From Bacteroidota bacterium (lineage in GTDB: Bacteria; Bacteroidota; Bacteroidia; Bacteroidales; VadinHA17): a DNA stretch of 11,840 nucleotides. The stretch lies in the NCBI GenBank assembly GCA_022711195.1, contig JAKLFN010000045.1, forward strand, positions 1-11,840. The letters are read 5' to 3'. Every line of letters starts with the position of its first letter. Within the stretch, counting starts at the first letter, position 1. The notes under the pieces were generated by a model, which was not told where the DNA came from, did not search any database, and worked only from the letters and a program-made list of their open reading frames with translations. The translations under genes were made by a program, and so were the position numbers. Below, piece by piece: positions 1 through 5,280 of this stretch.

Positions 1-156
1 CTTAACGGCCTGATACAGCCTGACGGACATGTAGGGTGGTGCCAGCCGATCGGTGCCGATCCAAGGAAAAACTTCTCGGCAGAAAGCTGGGAGGTTTATG
101 GAACCGGAGCTTTTCTTTTAGCCGGAAGCGAAGTTATTAAACTGGGAATTAAGTAA
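1..156 (+). CDS. C-terminal end of a GH88/GH105-type unsaturated glycuronyl hydrolase (partial)
   Basis: Only the last 51 codons lie in the window, in frame from base 1 to a TAA stop at 154-156; the start is to the left. The tail contains [16 protein letters not shown] and then [15 protein letters not shown], which resembles the C-terminus of the glycosyl hydrolase 88/105 family (unsaturated rhamnogalacturonyl or glucuronyl hydrolases such as YteR). Those enzymes open the unsaturated uronic acid left at the non-reducing end of oligosaccharides by polysaccharide lyases, in pectin or related glycan breakdown. The catalytic Asp/His residues would be upstream and cannot be checked, nor can a signal peptide. 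The family call rests on the tail motif alone; the exact substrate (GH88 versus GH105) is not decidable. Confidence 0.68.
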   Translation, partial: LNGLIQPDGHVGWCQPIGADPRKNFSAESWEVYGTGAFLLAGSEVIKLGIK

Positions 157-181
157 GCTCCTCATTAAGAGCTTAAAAGAG

Positions 182-225
182 TGCCGGGAAGCAGAACAGA
201 TCCATGCTTCCCGGCATATTTTTTT
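182..225 (+). terminator. Rho-independent terminator, possibly used from both sides
   Basis: A perfect 11-bp inverted repeat (TGCCGGGAAGC at 182-192, GCTTCCCGGCA at 206-216) with a 13-nt loop is followed by TATTTTTTT (217-225). It lies 25 bp after the hydrolase stop and fits an intrinsic terminator for that gene. The same stem begins just beyond the stop codon (224-226) of the leftward phosphofructokinase gene. On that strand the stem is followed by CTCTTTTAAG, a weaker U-tract, so it may also end that transcript. Confidence 0.88.
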
Positions 226-1456
226 AATTATCGGATGCCATCAGAAGGAATGGCTTCATCTCGAAACTGTGATAGAATGGCCTCAGCCTGTCAGTATTGT
301 AATGCTCTGAAACCTTAACAATCTTCTTTGACGACGTAACAACGTCGATAGGAACATTATCATACCTGCCGTTCTTTAGGACCACAATCCTGCCATGCAC
401 ACCCTTAAGTATCAGGTCGAGAGCCAGGTTGCCATAAGCCATAGGAACAATTGAATCGAGAGAATCGGGATCTCCTCCGCGAACCATATAACCCAGTTTC
501 TGGTTGATGATGTTTATCTGTTTACCATGGTTGAATTTTCCGGAAAGATCTTTTATTCTCTGTGAAACAACATCGCCTATTCCTCCCAGCTTGGCATGTC
601 CGTATGCATCTCTTTCACTGTCGGAGAAGATCATTTCGCCGCCTTTGAACATTGCTCCTTCTGAAACCAGTACGATTGAATACTTGCTTGGATTACTATT
701 TCTGTCCTCAACGAGCAGCTGTGTAAGCTGTTCAATATCAAATTTATATTCAGGTATCACACATCTGTTTGCCGAACCGGCCATTGTTGGCAGCATGGCC
801 GTGAAGCCTGCATAGCGGCCGAAGACTTCCAGTACCATGATCCTTTCATGCGATCCTGCCGAGGTTCTCAGTGTGTTTGTCATCTGAATAGTACGCGATA
901 CGCATGTGCTGAACCCTATGCAATAGTCCGTGCCCGGAACATCGTTGTCCATTGTTTTCGGGATTGCAACCACGTTGACTCCTTTTTTGTAAAGGTGTAC
1001 TCCGTAGCTGAGAGTATCATCGCCACCTATCGGAACAAGGTAATCGACATTAAGCCATTCCAGGTTTTTGATGACTTCTGGTGTGAGGTCATTTTTTTCT
1101 GCATTATAGATATTCTGCAGATGCTCGGGTACGCTCGATTTCGACATGTGGCTGGGCCTTGTCCTCGATGTATGAAGGAAGGTACCACCTGTACGACCCG
1201 CCCTGTTCACAATGTCGTCAGTAAGAGGGATATAATTGTTGCTGTTATCGAATTTAGGATCCCTGATTATTTCGGTAATACCAGCCCATCCTCTTCTGAG
1301 ACCTATTACCTGGTATCCTTCCCTGTTAGCACGAATAGTCACCGCCCTGATGGCCGGATTAAGTCCGGGAACGTCTCCCCCGCCTGTAAGGATTGCTATT
1401 ATTCCCTTTGTTTTCTTGATATTAACCGCCATGTTTTGTTTTTTTACTGCTGCCAT
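224..1456 (-). CDS. pfp: 6-phosphofructokinase, predicted pyrophosphate-dependent
   Basis: This 410-residue protein phosphorylates fructose 6-phosphate to fructose 1,6-bisphosphate in the cytoplasm, the committing step of glycolysis. The phosphoryl-donor glycine loop GGGDVPGLN is at residues 25-33, GGDDT at 144-148, PKTMDND at 166-172 with the catalytic Asp170, and the substrate-binding MVLEVFGR segment at 207-214. In the PFK family ATP enzymes have Gly in the fourth position of GGDG and Gly in PGTIDND; PPi enzymes have Asp and Lys there. This protein has Asp147 and Lys167, so PPi is the likely donor, and the reaction would then be reversible. The length fits roughly 400-residue bacterial PFKs. 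The ATG at 1456 is preceded by a well-placed promoter (1478-1508); Met9 is a possible alternative start. The gene is monocistronic and divergent from the epimerase gene. The family is certain; the donor is inferred from two residues. Confidence 0.93.
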   Translation of the reverse strand: MAAVKKQNMAVNIKKTKGIIAILTGGGDVPGLNPAIRAVTIRANREGYQVIGLRRGWAGITEIIRDPKFDNSNNYIPLTDDIVNRAGRTGGTFLHTSRTRPSHMSKSSVPEHLQNIYNAEKNDLTPEVIKNLEWLNVDYLVPIGGDDTLSYGVHLYKKGVNVVAIPKTMDNDVPGTDYCIGFSTCVSRTIQMTNTLRTSAGSHERIMVLEVFGRYAGFTAMLPTMAGSANRCVIPEYKFDIEQLTQLLVEDRNSNPSKYSIVLVSEGAMFKGGEMIFSDSERDAYGHAKLGGIGDVVSQRIKDLSGKFNHGKQINIINQKLGYMVRGGDPDSLDSIVPMAYGNLALDLILKGVHGRIVVLKNGRYDNVPIDVVTSSKKIVKVSEHYNTDRLRPFYHSFEMKPFLLMASDN

Positions 1457-1477
1457 TTTAATGAAATTTTGAGACCC

Positions 1478-1508
1478 TAAAAGTATAACATTTTAATATT
1501 AATGCAAA
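1478..1508 (-). promoter_or_regulatory. Bacteroidota-type promoter for the phosphofructokinase gene
   Basis: On the minus strand a -33 element TTTG (1505-1508) is followed after exactly 19 nt by TACTTTTA (1478-1485), which matches the Bacteroidota -7 consensus TAnnTTTG at all but the last base. Transcription would begin near 1471, leaving a leader of about 15 nt before the ATG. This is the only promoter in the window where both elements are clear at the expected spacing. Confidence 0.6.
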
Positions 1509-1594
1509 TATCTATTTCAGAACGCCATTCATTATCAGTTTTAGCTTAATAGTGTCCATAGATTTTGTACTTTCACCCATAATTTGAAATACCA

Positions 1595-2527
1595 ATGAGC
1601 AGCTATCCGGATAAACCAGGCGCCGGTGTTCTCATCGCCGGAGGCAGCGGACTGATCGGAAGATATCTGACATCACTGCTTCTCTCCAGAGGTTATGCTG
1701 TTTCACATCTTTCCAGAAAGCAGGATAATTTTGGCAGGGTACGTGTCTACAGGTGGGATCCCGAAAGAGGAATAGCTAATTCTGCATATTTTGAGGGCTC
1801 GGGATATATCATCAATCTTTCGGGAGCAAACATTGGCGAAAAAAGATGGACACCGGAAAGAAAAACAGAGATCGTAAACAGCCGCACAGGTACGACAAAG
1901 CTGCTTTATAAAATTGTCACTGAGAATAATATAAAACTGAAGGCATATATCTCTGCCTCGGCGGTCGGTTATTATGGTTCGGCGGCTAACGGAAAGATCT
2001 TTACGGAAACTGATCCTCCGGGTTCAGATTTTCTTGCGGAGACCTGCAGGCTGTGGGAAGAAACTGCAGACAGGTTTGAGAAAACGGGTATAAGAACGGT
2101 TAAGATCAGGAGTGGCGTAGTAATTGAAAAAAATGACAGCGCCCTGTCAAAGCTGATGATGCCTGCCAGGTTCGGTTTTCTTGTTCAGACAGGAAACGGG
2201 AGACAATATATGCCGTGGATCCATATCAGCGATCTGTGCGGTATCTACCTGAAGGCAATTGAAGATCAGACACTTTCCGGATCATTTAACGGTGTTGCGC
2301 CATCGCATATTACACATGGGGATTTTGTCAGGATTCTTGCCCGGGTATTAGGGAAGCCGGTTTTGCCTGTTCCGGTTCCTGCTCTTTTCCTCAGGGCAGC
2401 AATGGGTCAGATGGCTGATGTTGTACTGAAGGGGAACAGGGTATCGGCAGAAAAGATAATAAAAGCGGGATATAAATTTACTTTCCCCGGGGCAGAGGAA
2501 GCACTTAAGGATGTTTTAGCTTATTGA
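1595..2527 (+). CDS. TIGR01777-family NAD(P)-binding epimerase (atypical SDR, YfcH/SDR39U1-like)
   Basis: The 310-residue protein is an extended short-chain dehydrogenase/reductase of the TIGR01777 group. Its reaction is not established; relatives are annotated as nucleoside-diphosphate-sugar epimerases without proven substrates. The Rossmann glycine motif GGSGLIG is at residues 16-22. The family signature NLSGANIGEKRWT is at 74-86, SASAVGYYG at 120-128 (YYG replaces the usual YxxxK context), and the PWIHISDLCGIYLKAIE segment follows in the C-terminal half. The C-terminal region with FNGVAP and the VLGKPVLPVPVPAL stretch is also typical. No signal peptide or membrane segment is visible, so it is probably cytoplasmic. 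The ATG at 1595 precedes the Rossmann strand by only about 10 residues, as in homologues. It stands alone, divergent from the phosphofructokinase gene and convergent with the Crp/Fnr gene, which ends 31 bp away. Confidence 0.9.
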   Translation: MSSYPDKPGAGVLIAGGSGLIGRYLTSLLLSRGYAVSHLSRKQDNFGRVRVYRWDPERGIANSAYFEGSGYIINLSGANIGEKRWTPERKTEIVNSRTGTTKLLYKIVTENNIKLKAYISASAVGYYGSAANGKIFTETDPPGSDFLAETCRLWEETADRFEKTGIRTVKIRSGVVIEKNDSALSKLMMPARFGFLVQTGNGRQYMPWIHISDLCGIYLKAIEDQTLSGSFNGVAPSHITHGDFVRILARVLGKPVLPVPVPALFLRAAMGQMADVVLKGNRVSAEKIIKAGYKFTFPGAEEALKDVLAY

Positions 2528-2558
2528 TTTTGATAAACAGGATTTTATAAATAGTCGG

Positions 2559-3245
2559 TTATCCAATCCTCGACATTGTCTCAAGCCGGCCTATATCAGA
2601 TATTTCGATCGTCTTACCATTGACTTTGAGGATGCCGTCTTTTTTAAAATCAGACAGGGTACGTATGACGTTTGCCGAGCTCATCCCTATAAAGTCAGCT
2701 ATCTCCTGCCTCGACACAGGAAGATCGAAAACCCTTGTTCCGTAGATTTCATTCGCGAAGTAGAGAAGAATATATGCTACCCTTCCGGCAAGGTTTCTCT
2801 GCCGGATGTCGAGAGTCTGGATTATGATCTTCTCATTGACCTTGGAGATCTTTGAAAGCAGGCCCATGGCAAATGATCCGTTGGCAAGAGATATCTTCCT
2901 GATAAAGTCCAGCTTCACGGCACATACAACAGAGTCTTCAACAGCCGCCACAGAATAGCTGTATCTTTCATCGGAGAAAATATTAATGTTGCTGACAAAT
3001 TCAAAAGGCTTTGTTATGGTAATCACCTGTTCTTCACCAGTGGAGGTTGTCCGGTATAACTTTACCAGCCCGCTCTTGAGATACTTGAAATACACTACAG
3101 GATCTCCCTCACGGTGAATGAGTTCCCCTTTGGCAAAGGAAAATTCATGCTTGTTATTGCACAGATCCTGCACTTCCTGGTCATTCAGAAGAGAAAAAAC
3201 AATATTTCTGAATTCACAATTCTCACAGATGCATTTCCGGTCCAT
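2559..3245 (-). CDS. Crp/Fnr-family transcriptional regulator with N-terminal cysteine cluster
   Basis: This 228-residue cytoplasmic DNA-binding regulator has a cyclic-nucleotide-binding-like beta-roll at about residues 30-115 (KGELIHREGD at 39-48, then SGLVKLYR), a long dimerisation helix at about 120-150, and a C-terminal winged helix-turn-helix (VSRQEIADFIGMSSANVIRT, 177-196). The cAMP-contacting motif of Crp is not evident, so cAMP is unlikely to be the ligand. The N-terminus carries Cys5, Cys7 and Cys10, and Cys108 lies in the beta-roll (DSVVCAVK); Cys29 is extra. This resembles the cluster ligands of FNR (three N-terminal Cys plus Cys122), though the spacing C-x-C-x2-C differs from FNR's. 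Oxygen, NO or redox sensing is therefore possible but unproven. The ATG at 3245 is supported by the -7 box at 3269-3276. It is divergent from the PHP gene with a 114-bp gap and may regulate it, itself, or distant genes. Confidence 0.92.
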   Translation of the reverse strand: MDRKCICENCEFRNIVFSLLNDQEVQDLCNNKHEFSFAKGELIHREGDPVVYFKYLKSGLVKLYRTTSTGEEQVITITKPFEFVSNINIFSDERYSYSVAAVEDSVVCAVKLDFIRKISLANGSFAMGLLSKISKVNEKIIIQTLDIRQRNLAGRVAYILLYFANEIYGTRVFDLPVSRQEIADFIGMSSANVIRTLSDFKKDGILKVNGKTIEISDIGRLETMSRIG

Positions 3246-3259
3246 CAGGGTAATAACAG

Positions 3260-3273
3260 ATTTGATTGCAAAT
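3260..3273. promoter_or_regulatory. Candidate Crp/Fnr-type operator (5-4-5 palindrome)
   Basis: ATTTG-ATTG-CAAAT is a perfect 5-bp inverted repeat around a 4-bp spacer, the same 14-bp architecture as FNR/DNR-type sites (TTGAT-N4-ATCAA). It lies upstream of the Crp/Fnr gene, 14 bp before the ATG, and its CAAAT arm overlaps the gene's -7 box. Binding there would block RNA polymerase, so negative autoregulation is a reasonable inference. A 5-bp AT-rich repeat can occur by chance. Confidence 0.35.
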
Positions 3274-3276
3274 TTA
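3269..3276 (-). promoter_or_regulatory. -7 promoter element of the Crp/Fnr regulator gene
   Basis: The minus strand reads TAAATTTG, an exact match to the Bacteroidota -7 consensus TAnnTTTG. It is 23 bp upstream of the ATG at 3245, which would give a leader of about 17 nt. No clear TTTG or TTG -33 element is found at the expected 17-23 nt spacing, so the call rests on the -7 box only. Confidence 0.45.
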
Positions 3277-3312
3277 AGTTTTTATTAAAACACTTCATTC
3301 TCCCTATTTGTT

Positions 3313-3320
3313 TATATTTG
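3313..3320 (+). promoter_or_regulatory. -7 promoter element of the PHP phosphatase gene
   Basis: TATATTTG matches TAnnTTTG exactly and lies 39 bp upstream of the first ATG (3360). A second partial box, TATTTG (3305-3310), is just upstream. I see no -33 TTTG at the proper distance. Confidence 0.45.
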
Positions 3321-3359
3321 AAATGTTCCCCTGTCTTTCTCAACAGAAACAGGTAATCG

Positions 3360-4145
3360 ATGATTATGAGAACCGATTATCATATACATACTACATTCAG
3401 CGATGGGAAGGCTGCTCCCGAAGATTATATTTCTGCAGCCCTGGCAGCAGGTATTTCTGAAATAGGATTTTCCGAGCATCTTTCGCTTTTCAGGGAAAAC
3501 CAGACATGGTGCATGGATCCCTCAAATGTGCCAGCCTACCTGGAACATCTGCACGATCTGAAGATCAGGTCGGAAAAGGTGATCATTAAAAGCGCACTTG
3601 AAATCGATTATTTTGAAGGTAAAGAGAAGGAGATTGCTCTTTTTCTCGATAAATATGATCTTGATTACAGAATTGGTTCTGTTCATTACCTGGGCGAAAG
3701 AACAGTGGACCTTGGACCTGAATTCTACGAGGGGAAAAATGTTGATGCGCTGTATGAGTCTTATTTTGAAACTGTTGCAAAGGCCGTCGCCTCGGGGTTG
3801 TTCGATATTATAGGGCATTGCGATCTCATCCGGATCTACGGCTACAAACCTTCGTATGACCCGGAACCATTGTACAGAATGGTGGCGGAGACAATGAAAA
3901 AACACGATGTTGCCTTTGAGCTTAACACGAACGGGAGAAACAGGCCGCTGGCAGATTTCTACCCCGACAGGAGGTTTTTGCACATTTTCAGGGAGAACAA
4001 TATTGCTGTTTGCATAAACTCCGATGCACATTTCCCGGCAAGAGTGGGTCAATATTTCGATGAAGCCCGCGATTTGCTCAAATCGGCAGGATACACCGAA
4101 GTGGCACACTACACTTCGCGGAAGAGATCAATGATCCCCATCTGA
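3360..4145 (+). CDS. PHP-domain phosphatase, histidinol-phosphatase (HisJ/HisK) type
   Basis: This 261-residue cytoplasmic metalloenzyme belongs to the PHP superfamily and resembles the HisJ/HisK histidinol-phosphate phosphatases, which make histidinol in histidine synthesis. The metal-binding motifs appear in family order: HxH at His8/His10 with Asp15 (FSDGK), SEH with His40, Glu81 (ALEIDY), SVH with His109, GHCD with His153, and SDAH with Asp222/His224. These would hold a two- or three-metal cluster (Zn, Mn or Fe). The set is complete, so the enzyme should be active. No other his gene is nearby. Bacteroidota commonly carry histidinol phosphatase in bifunctional HisB, so another phosphomonoester substrate is possible. 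ATG codons at 3360 and 3366 (MIMRTDYH) are both usable; the upstream one was kept. It converges on mntP, 16 bp between stops. Confidence 0.88.
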   Translation: MIMRTDYHIHTTFSDGKAAPEDYISAALAAGISEIGFSEHLSLFRENQTWCMDPSNVPAYLEHLHDLKIRSEKVIIKSALEIDYFEGKEKEIALFLDKYDLDYRIGSVHYLGERTVDLGPEFYEGKNVDALYESYFETVAKAVASGLFDIIGHCDLIRIYGYKPSYDPEPLYRMVAETMKKHDVAFELNTNGRNRPLADFYPDRRFLHIFRENNIAVCINSDAHFPARVGQYFDEARDLLKSAGYTEVAHYTSRKRSMIPI

Positions 4146-4161
4146 AAAGAACACGGCATTT

Positions 4162-4722
4162 TCAGCCGAGCATGTGTTCGAGAAAGATCTTCACCCCTAT
4201 TGCGATAAGGATCACCCCGCCGACAACCTCTACCCGTTGTCCCAGCCTTGTCCCGGCCGACTTCCCGATCTTGATGGCAGTCATCGAAGCAATAAATGTC
4301 ACAGCCCCGATAATGACCCCGGAAAGCCATATCTGCATCTTCAGAAGGCCGAAGCTGATGCCAACGGCAAAAGCATCAATACTGGTACCAATTGCAACAG
4401 TGATAAGCTCCCTGGTCCTGGTATAATCCCTTGGTTTACCATTTTCTTTCCTGGTAATTCCCTCAACGATCATTCTGATCCCCAGGAAGCAGAGAAGCAC
4501 CAGGGCCACCCAGTGATCGGCACTCATAATAAAATCACTCACCAGCGACCCTAAGAAATACCCCATAACAGTCATTCCTGCCTGGAATATCGCAAGTACA
4601 ATTGCAACACGTGAAGCCTGCCAGAAGAGAATTTTATTCTGTACGACCCCGAAAGAAAGAGAGACAGCAAATGTGTCAAATGATAATCCCAGGGCGATAA
4701 GAAATATTGTGAGGAAATCCAT
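4162..4722 (-). CDS. mntP: Manganese efflux pump MntP
   Basis: A 186-residue inner-membrane exporter that lowers cytoplasmic Mn(II). It has two homologous halves of three helices each: residues about 2-24, 36-58 and 69-89, then 105-126, 133-152 and 165-183. The signature repeats once per half, LSFDTFAVSLSFG (13-25) and TSIDAFAVGISFG (113-125), giving the membrane Asp16 and Asp116 that match the essential Asp16/Asp118 of the E. coli protein. The length also matches (E. coli 188). The frame is open further to a TTG at 4743, but that codon lies inside the -7 box at 4741-4748, so ATG 4722 is the start. The leader of about 12 nt leaves no room for the yybP-ykoY manganese riboswitch that controls mntP elsewhere; any control should be at the promoter. 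It is divergent from dtd. Confidence 0.95.
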   Translation of the reverse strand: MDFLTIFLIALGLSFDTFAVSLSFGVVQNKILFWQASRVAIVLAIFQAGMTVMGYFLGSLVSDFIMSADHWVALVLLCFLGIRMIVEGITRKENGKPRDYTRTRELITVAIGTSIDAFAVGISFGLLKMQIWLSGVIIGAVTFIASMTAIKIGKSAGTRLGQRVEVVGGVILIAIGVKIFLEHMLG

Positions 4723-4740
4723 CGGGTTAAATTTAAACGG

Positions 4741-4748
4741 CAAAGATA
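4741..4748 (-). promoter_or_regulatory. -7 promoter element of mntP
   Basis: The minus strand reads TATCTTTG, an exact TAnnTTTG match 18 bp upstream of the mntP ATG (4722). A TTTT run lies 23 nt further upstream (4772-4775) and may serve as a weak -33 element. The box decides the mntP start against the upstream in-frame TTG. Confidence 0.5.
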
Positions 4749-4784
4749 ATAAAAGCTCACCTGCCGCTTTTAAAATTGAATCTC

Positions 4785-4792
4785 TATATTTG
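4785..4792 (+). promoter_or_regulatory. -7 promoter element of dtd
   Basis: TATATTTG is an exact TAnnTTTG match, 20 bp before the dtd ATG at 4813, implying a leader of about 14 nt. The -33 region would fall at about 4758-4768, overlapping the -33 region of the divergent mntP promoter. No clear TTTG is seen there. Confidence 0.5.
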
Positions 4793-4812
4793 GCACGGGT
4801 AAATAAGTTATT

Positions 4813-5265
4813 ATGAGGGCTGTTATTCAGCGTGTAAGCAGTGCATCCGTTTCAGCAGGAAACAGGTGTTTATCAGAGATCGGACGAGGACTGGTCATCC
4901 TGGTGGGAATTGAGGAGGAAGATTCTGAGGTTGATGCCGGCTGGCTTGCAGCAAAGATAGTTCAGCTGCGCATTTTCGACGACAATAACGGGGTCATGAA
5001 CCTGCCGGTTACCGATGCGGCAGGAAGTATTATGGTGATAAGTCAGTTCACCCTTCATGCTAAAACAAAGAAGGGGAACAGACCCTCATATATTAAAGCC
5101 GCACGACCGGAAAAAGCAAAGCCTCTTTATGAGTTCTTTGTTAATAAAATAACAGAGCTCACAGGAAGGGAAACGGCCACAGGAGAATTCGGAGCCATGA
5201 TGGACGTGGCGCTGGTGAACAATGGTCCGGTAACAATAATCATAGATACTAAAGAAAAGGAATAG
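4813..5265 (+). CDS. dtd: D-aminoacyl-tRNA deacylase (D-Tyr-tRNA deacylase)
   Basis: The 150-residue cytoplasmic enzyme hydrolyses D-amino acids (and Gly mischarged on tRNA-Ala) from tRNA, a chiral proofreading step in translation. The whole family fold is present: N-terminal MRAVIQRVSSASV, the SQFTL motif at residues 77-81 followed by KGNRPSY (87-93), and the C-terminal NNGPVT (136-141). The Gly138-Pro139 pair is the cross-subunit Gly-cisPro motif that excludes L-amino acids from the dimer's active site. Length is typical (about 145-150). The ATG at 4813 is fixed because the family N-terminus starts with M(R/K)AVIQRV. It may be co-transcribed with the MFS gene, which begins 15 bp after its stop, though no functional link is apparent. 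Confidence 0.97.
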   Translation: MRAVIQRVSSASVSAGNRCLSEIGRGLVILVGIEEEDSEVDAGWLAAKIVQLRIFDDNNGVMNLPVTDAAGSIMVISQFTLHAKTKKGNRPSYIKAARPEKAKPLYEFFVNKITELTGRETATGEFGAMMDVALVNNGPVTIIIDTKEKE

Positions 5266-5280
5266 CATACTTTGTGAGCA

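Noticed and set aside
504..1480. Open frames on the plus strand opposite the phosphofructokinase gene
   Set aside because: They have biased, low-complexity compositions and no recognisable motif, and lie wholly antisense to a gene with complete family motifs.
1559..1586. Promoter for the TIGR01777 gene (TAGATTTTG at 1559-1567 or TAATTTG at 1580-1586)
   Set aside because: Each is one base off the TAnnTTTG length and no -33 element is at the right distance; not strong enough to list.
2528..2558. AT-rich inverted repeat (ATAAA...TTTAT) between the epimerase and Crp/Fnr genes as a terminator
   Set aside because: The stem is only about 5 A/T pairs with no GC clamp or U-tract.
3522..4109. 195-codon frame antisense to the PHP phosphatase gene
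   Set aside because: It is rich in Cys, His and Arg with no domain, and the opposite strand encodes every PHP metal ligand.
4174..4554. 126-codon frame antisense to mntP
   Set aside because: The composition (runs of Asn, His, Pro and Ser) is that of an antisense shadow; the mntP frame has membrane helices and the Asp signatures.
5266..5280. Possible separate promoter of the MFS gene (TACTTTG in the 15-bp gap after dtd)
   Set aside because: One base short of the consensus and too close to the start codon; co-transcription with dtd is simpler.
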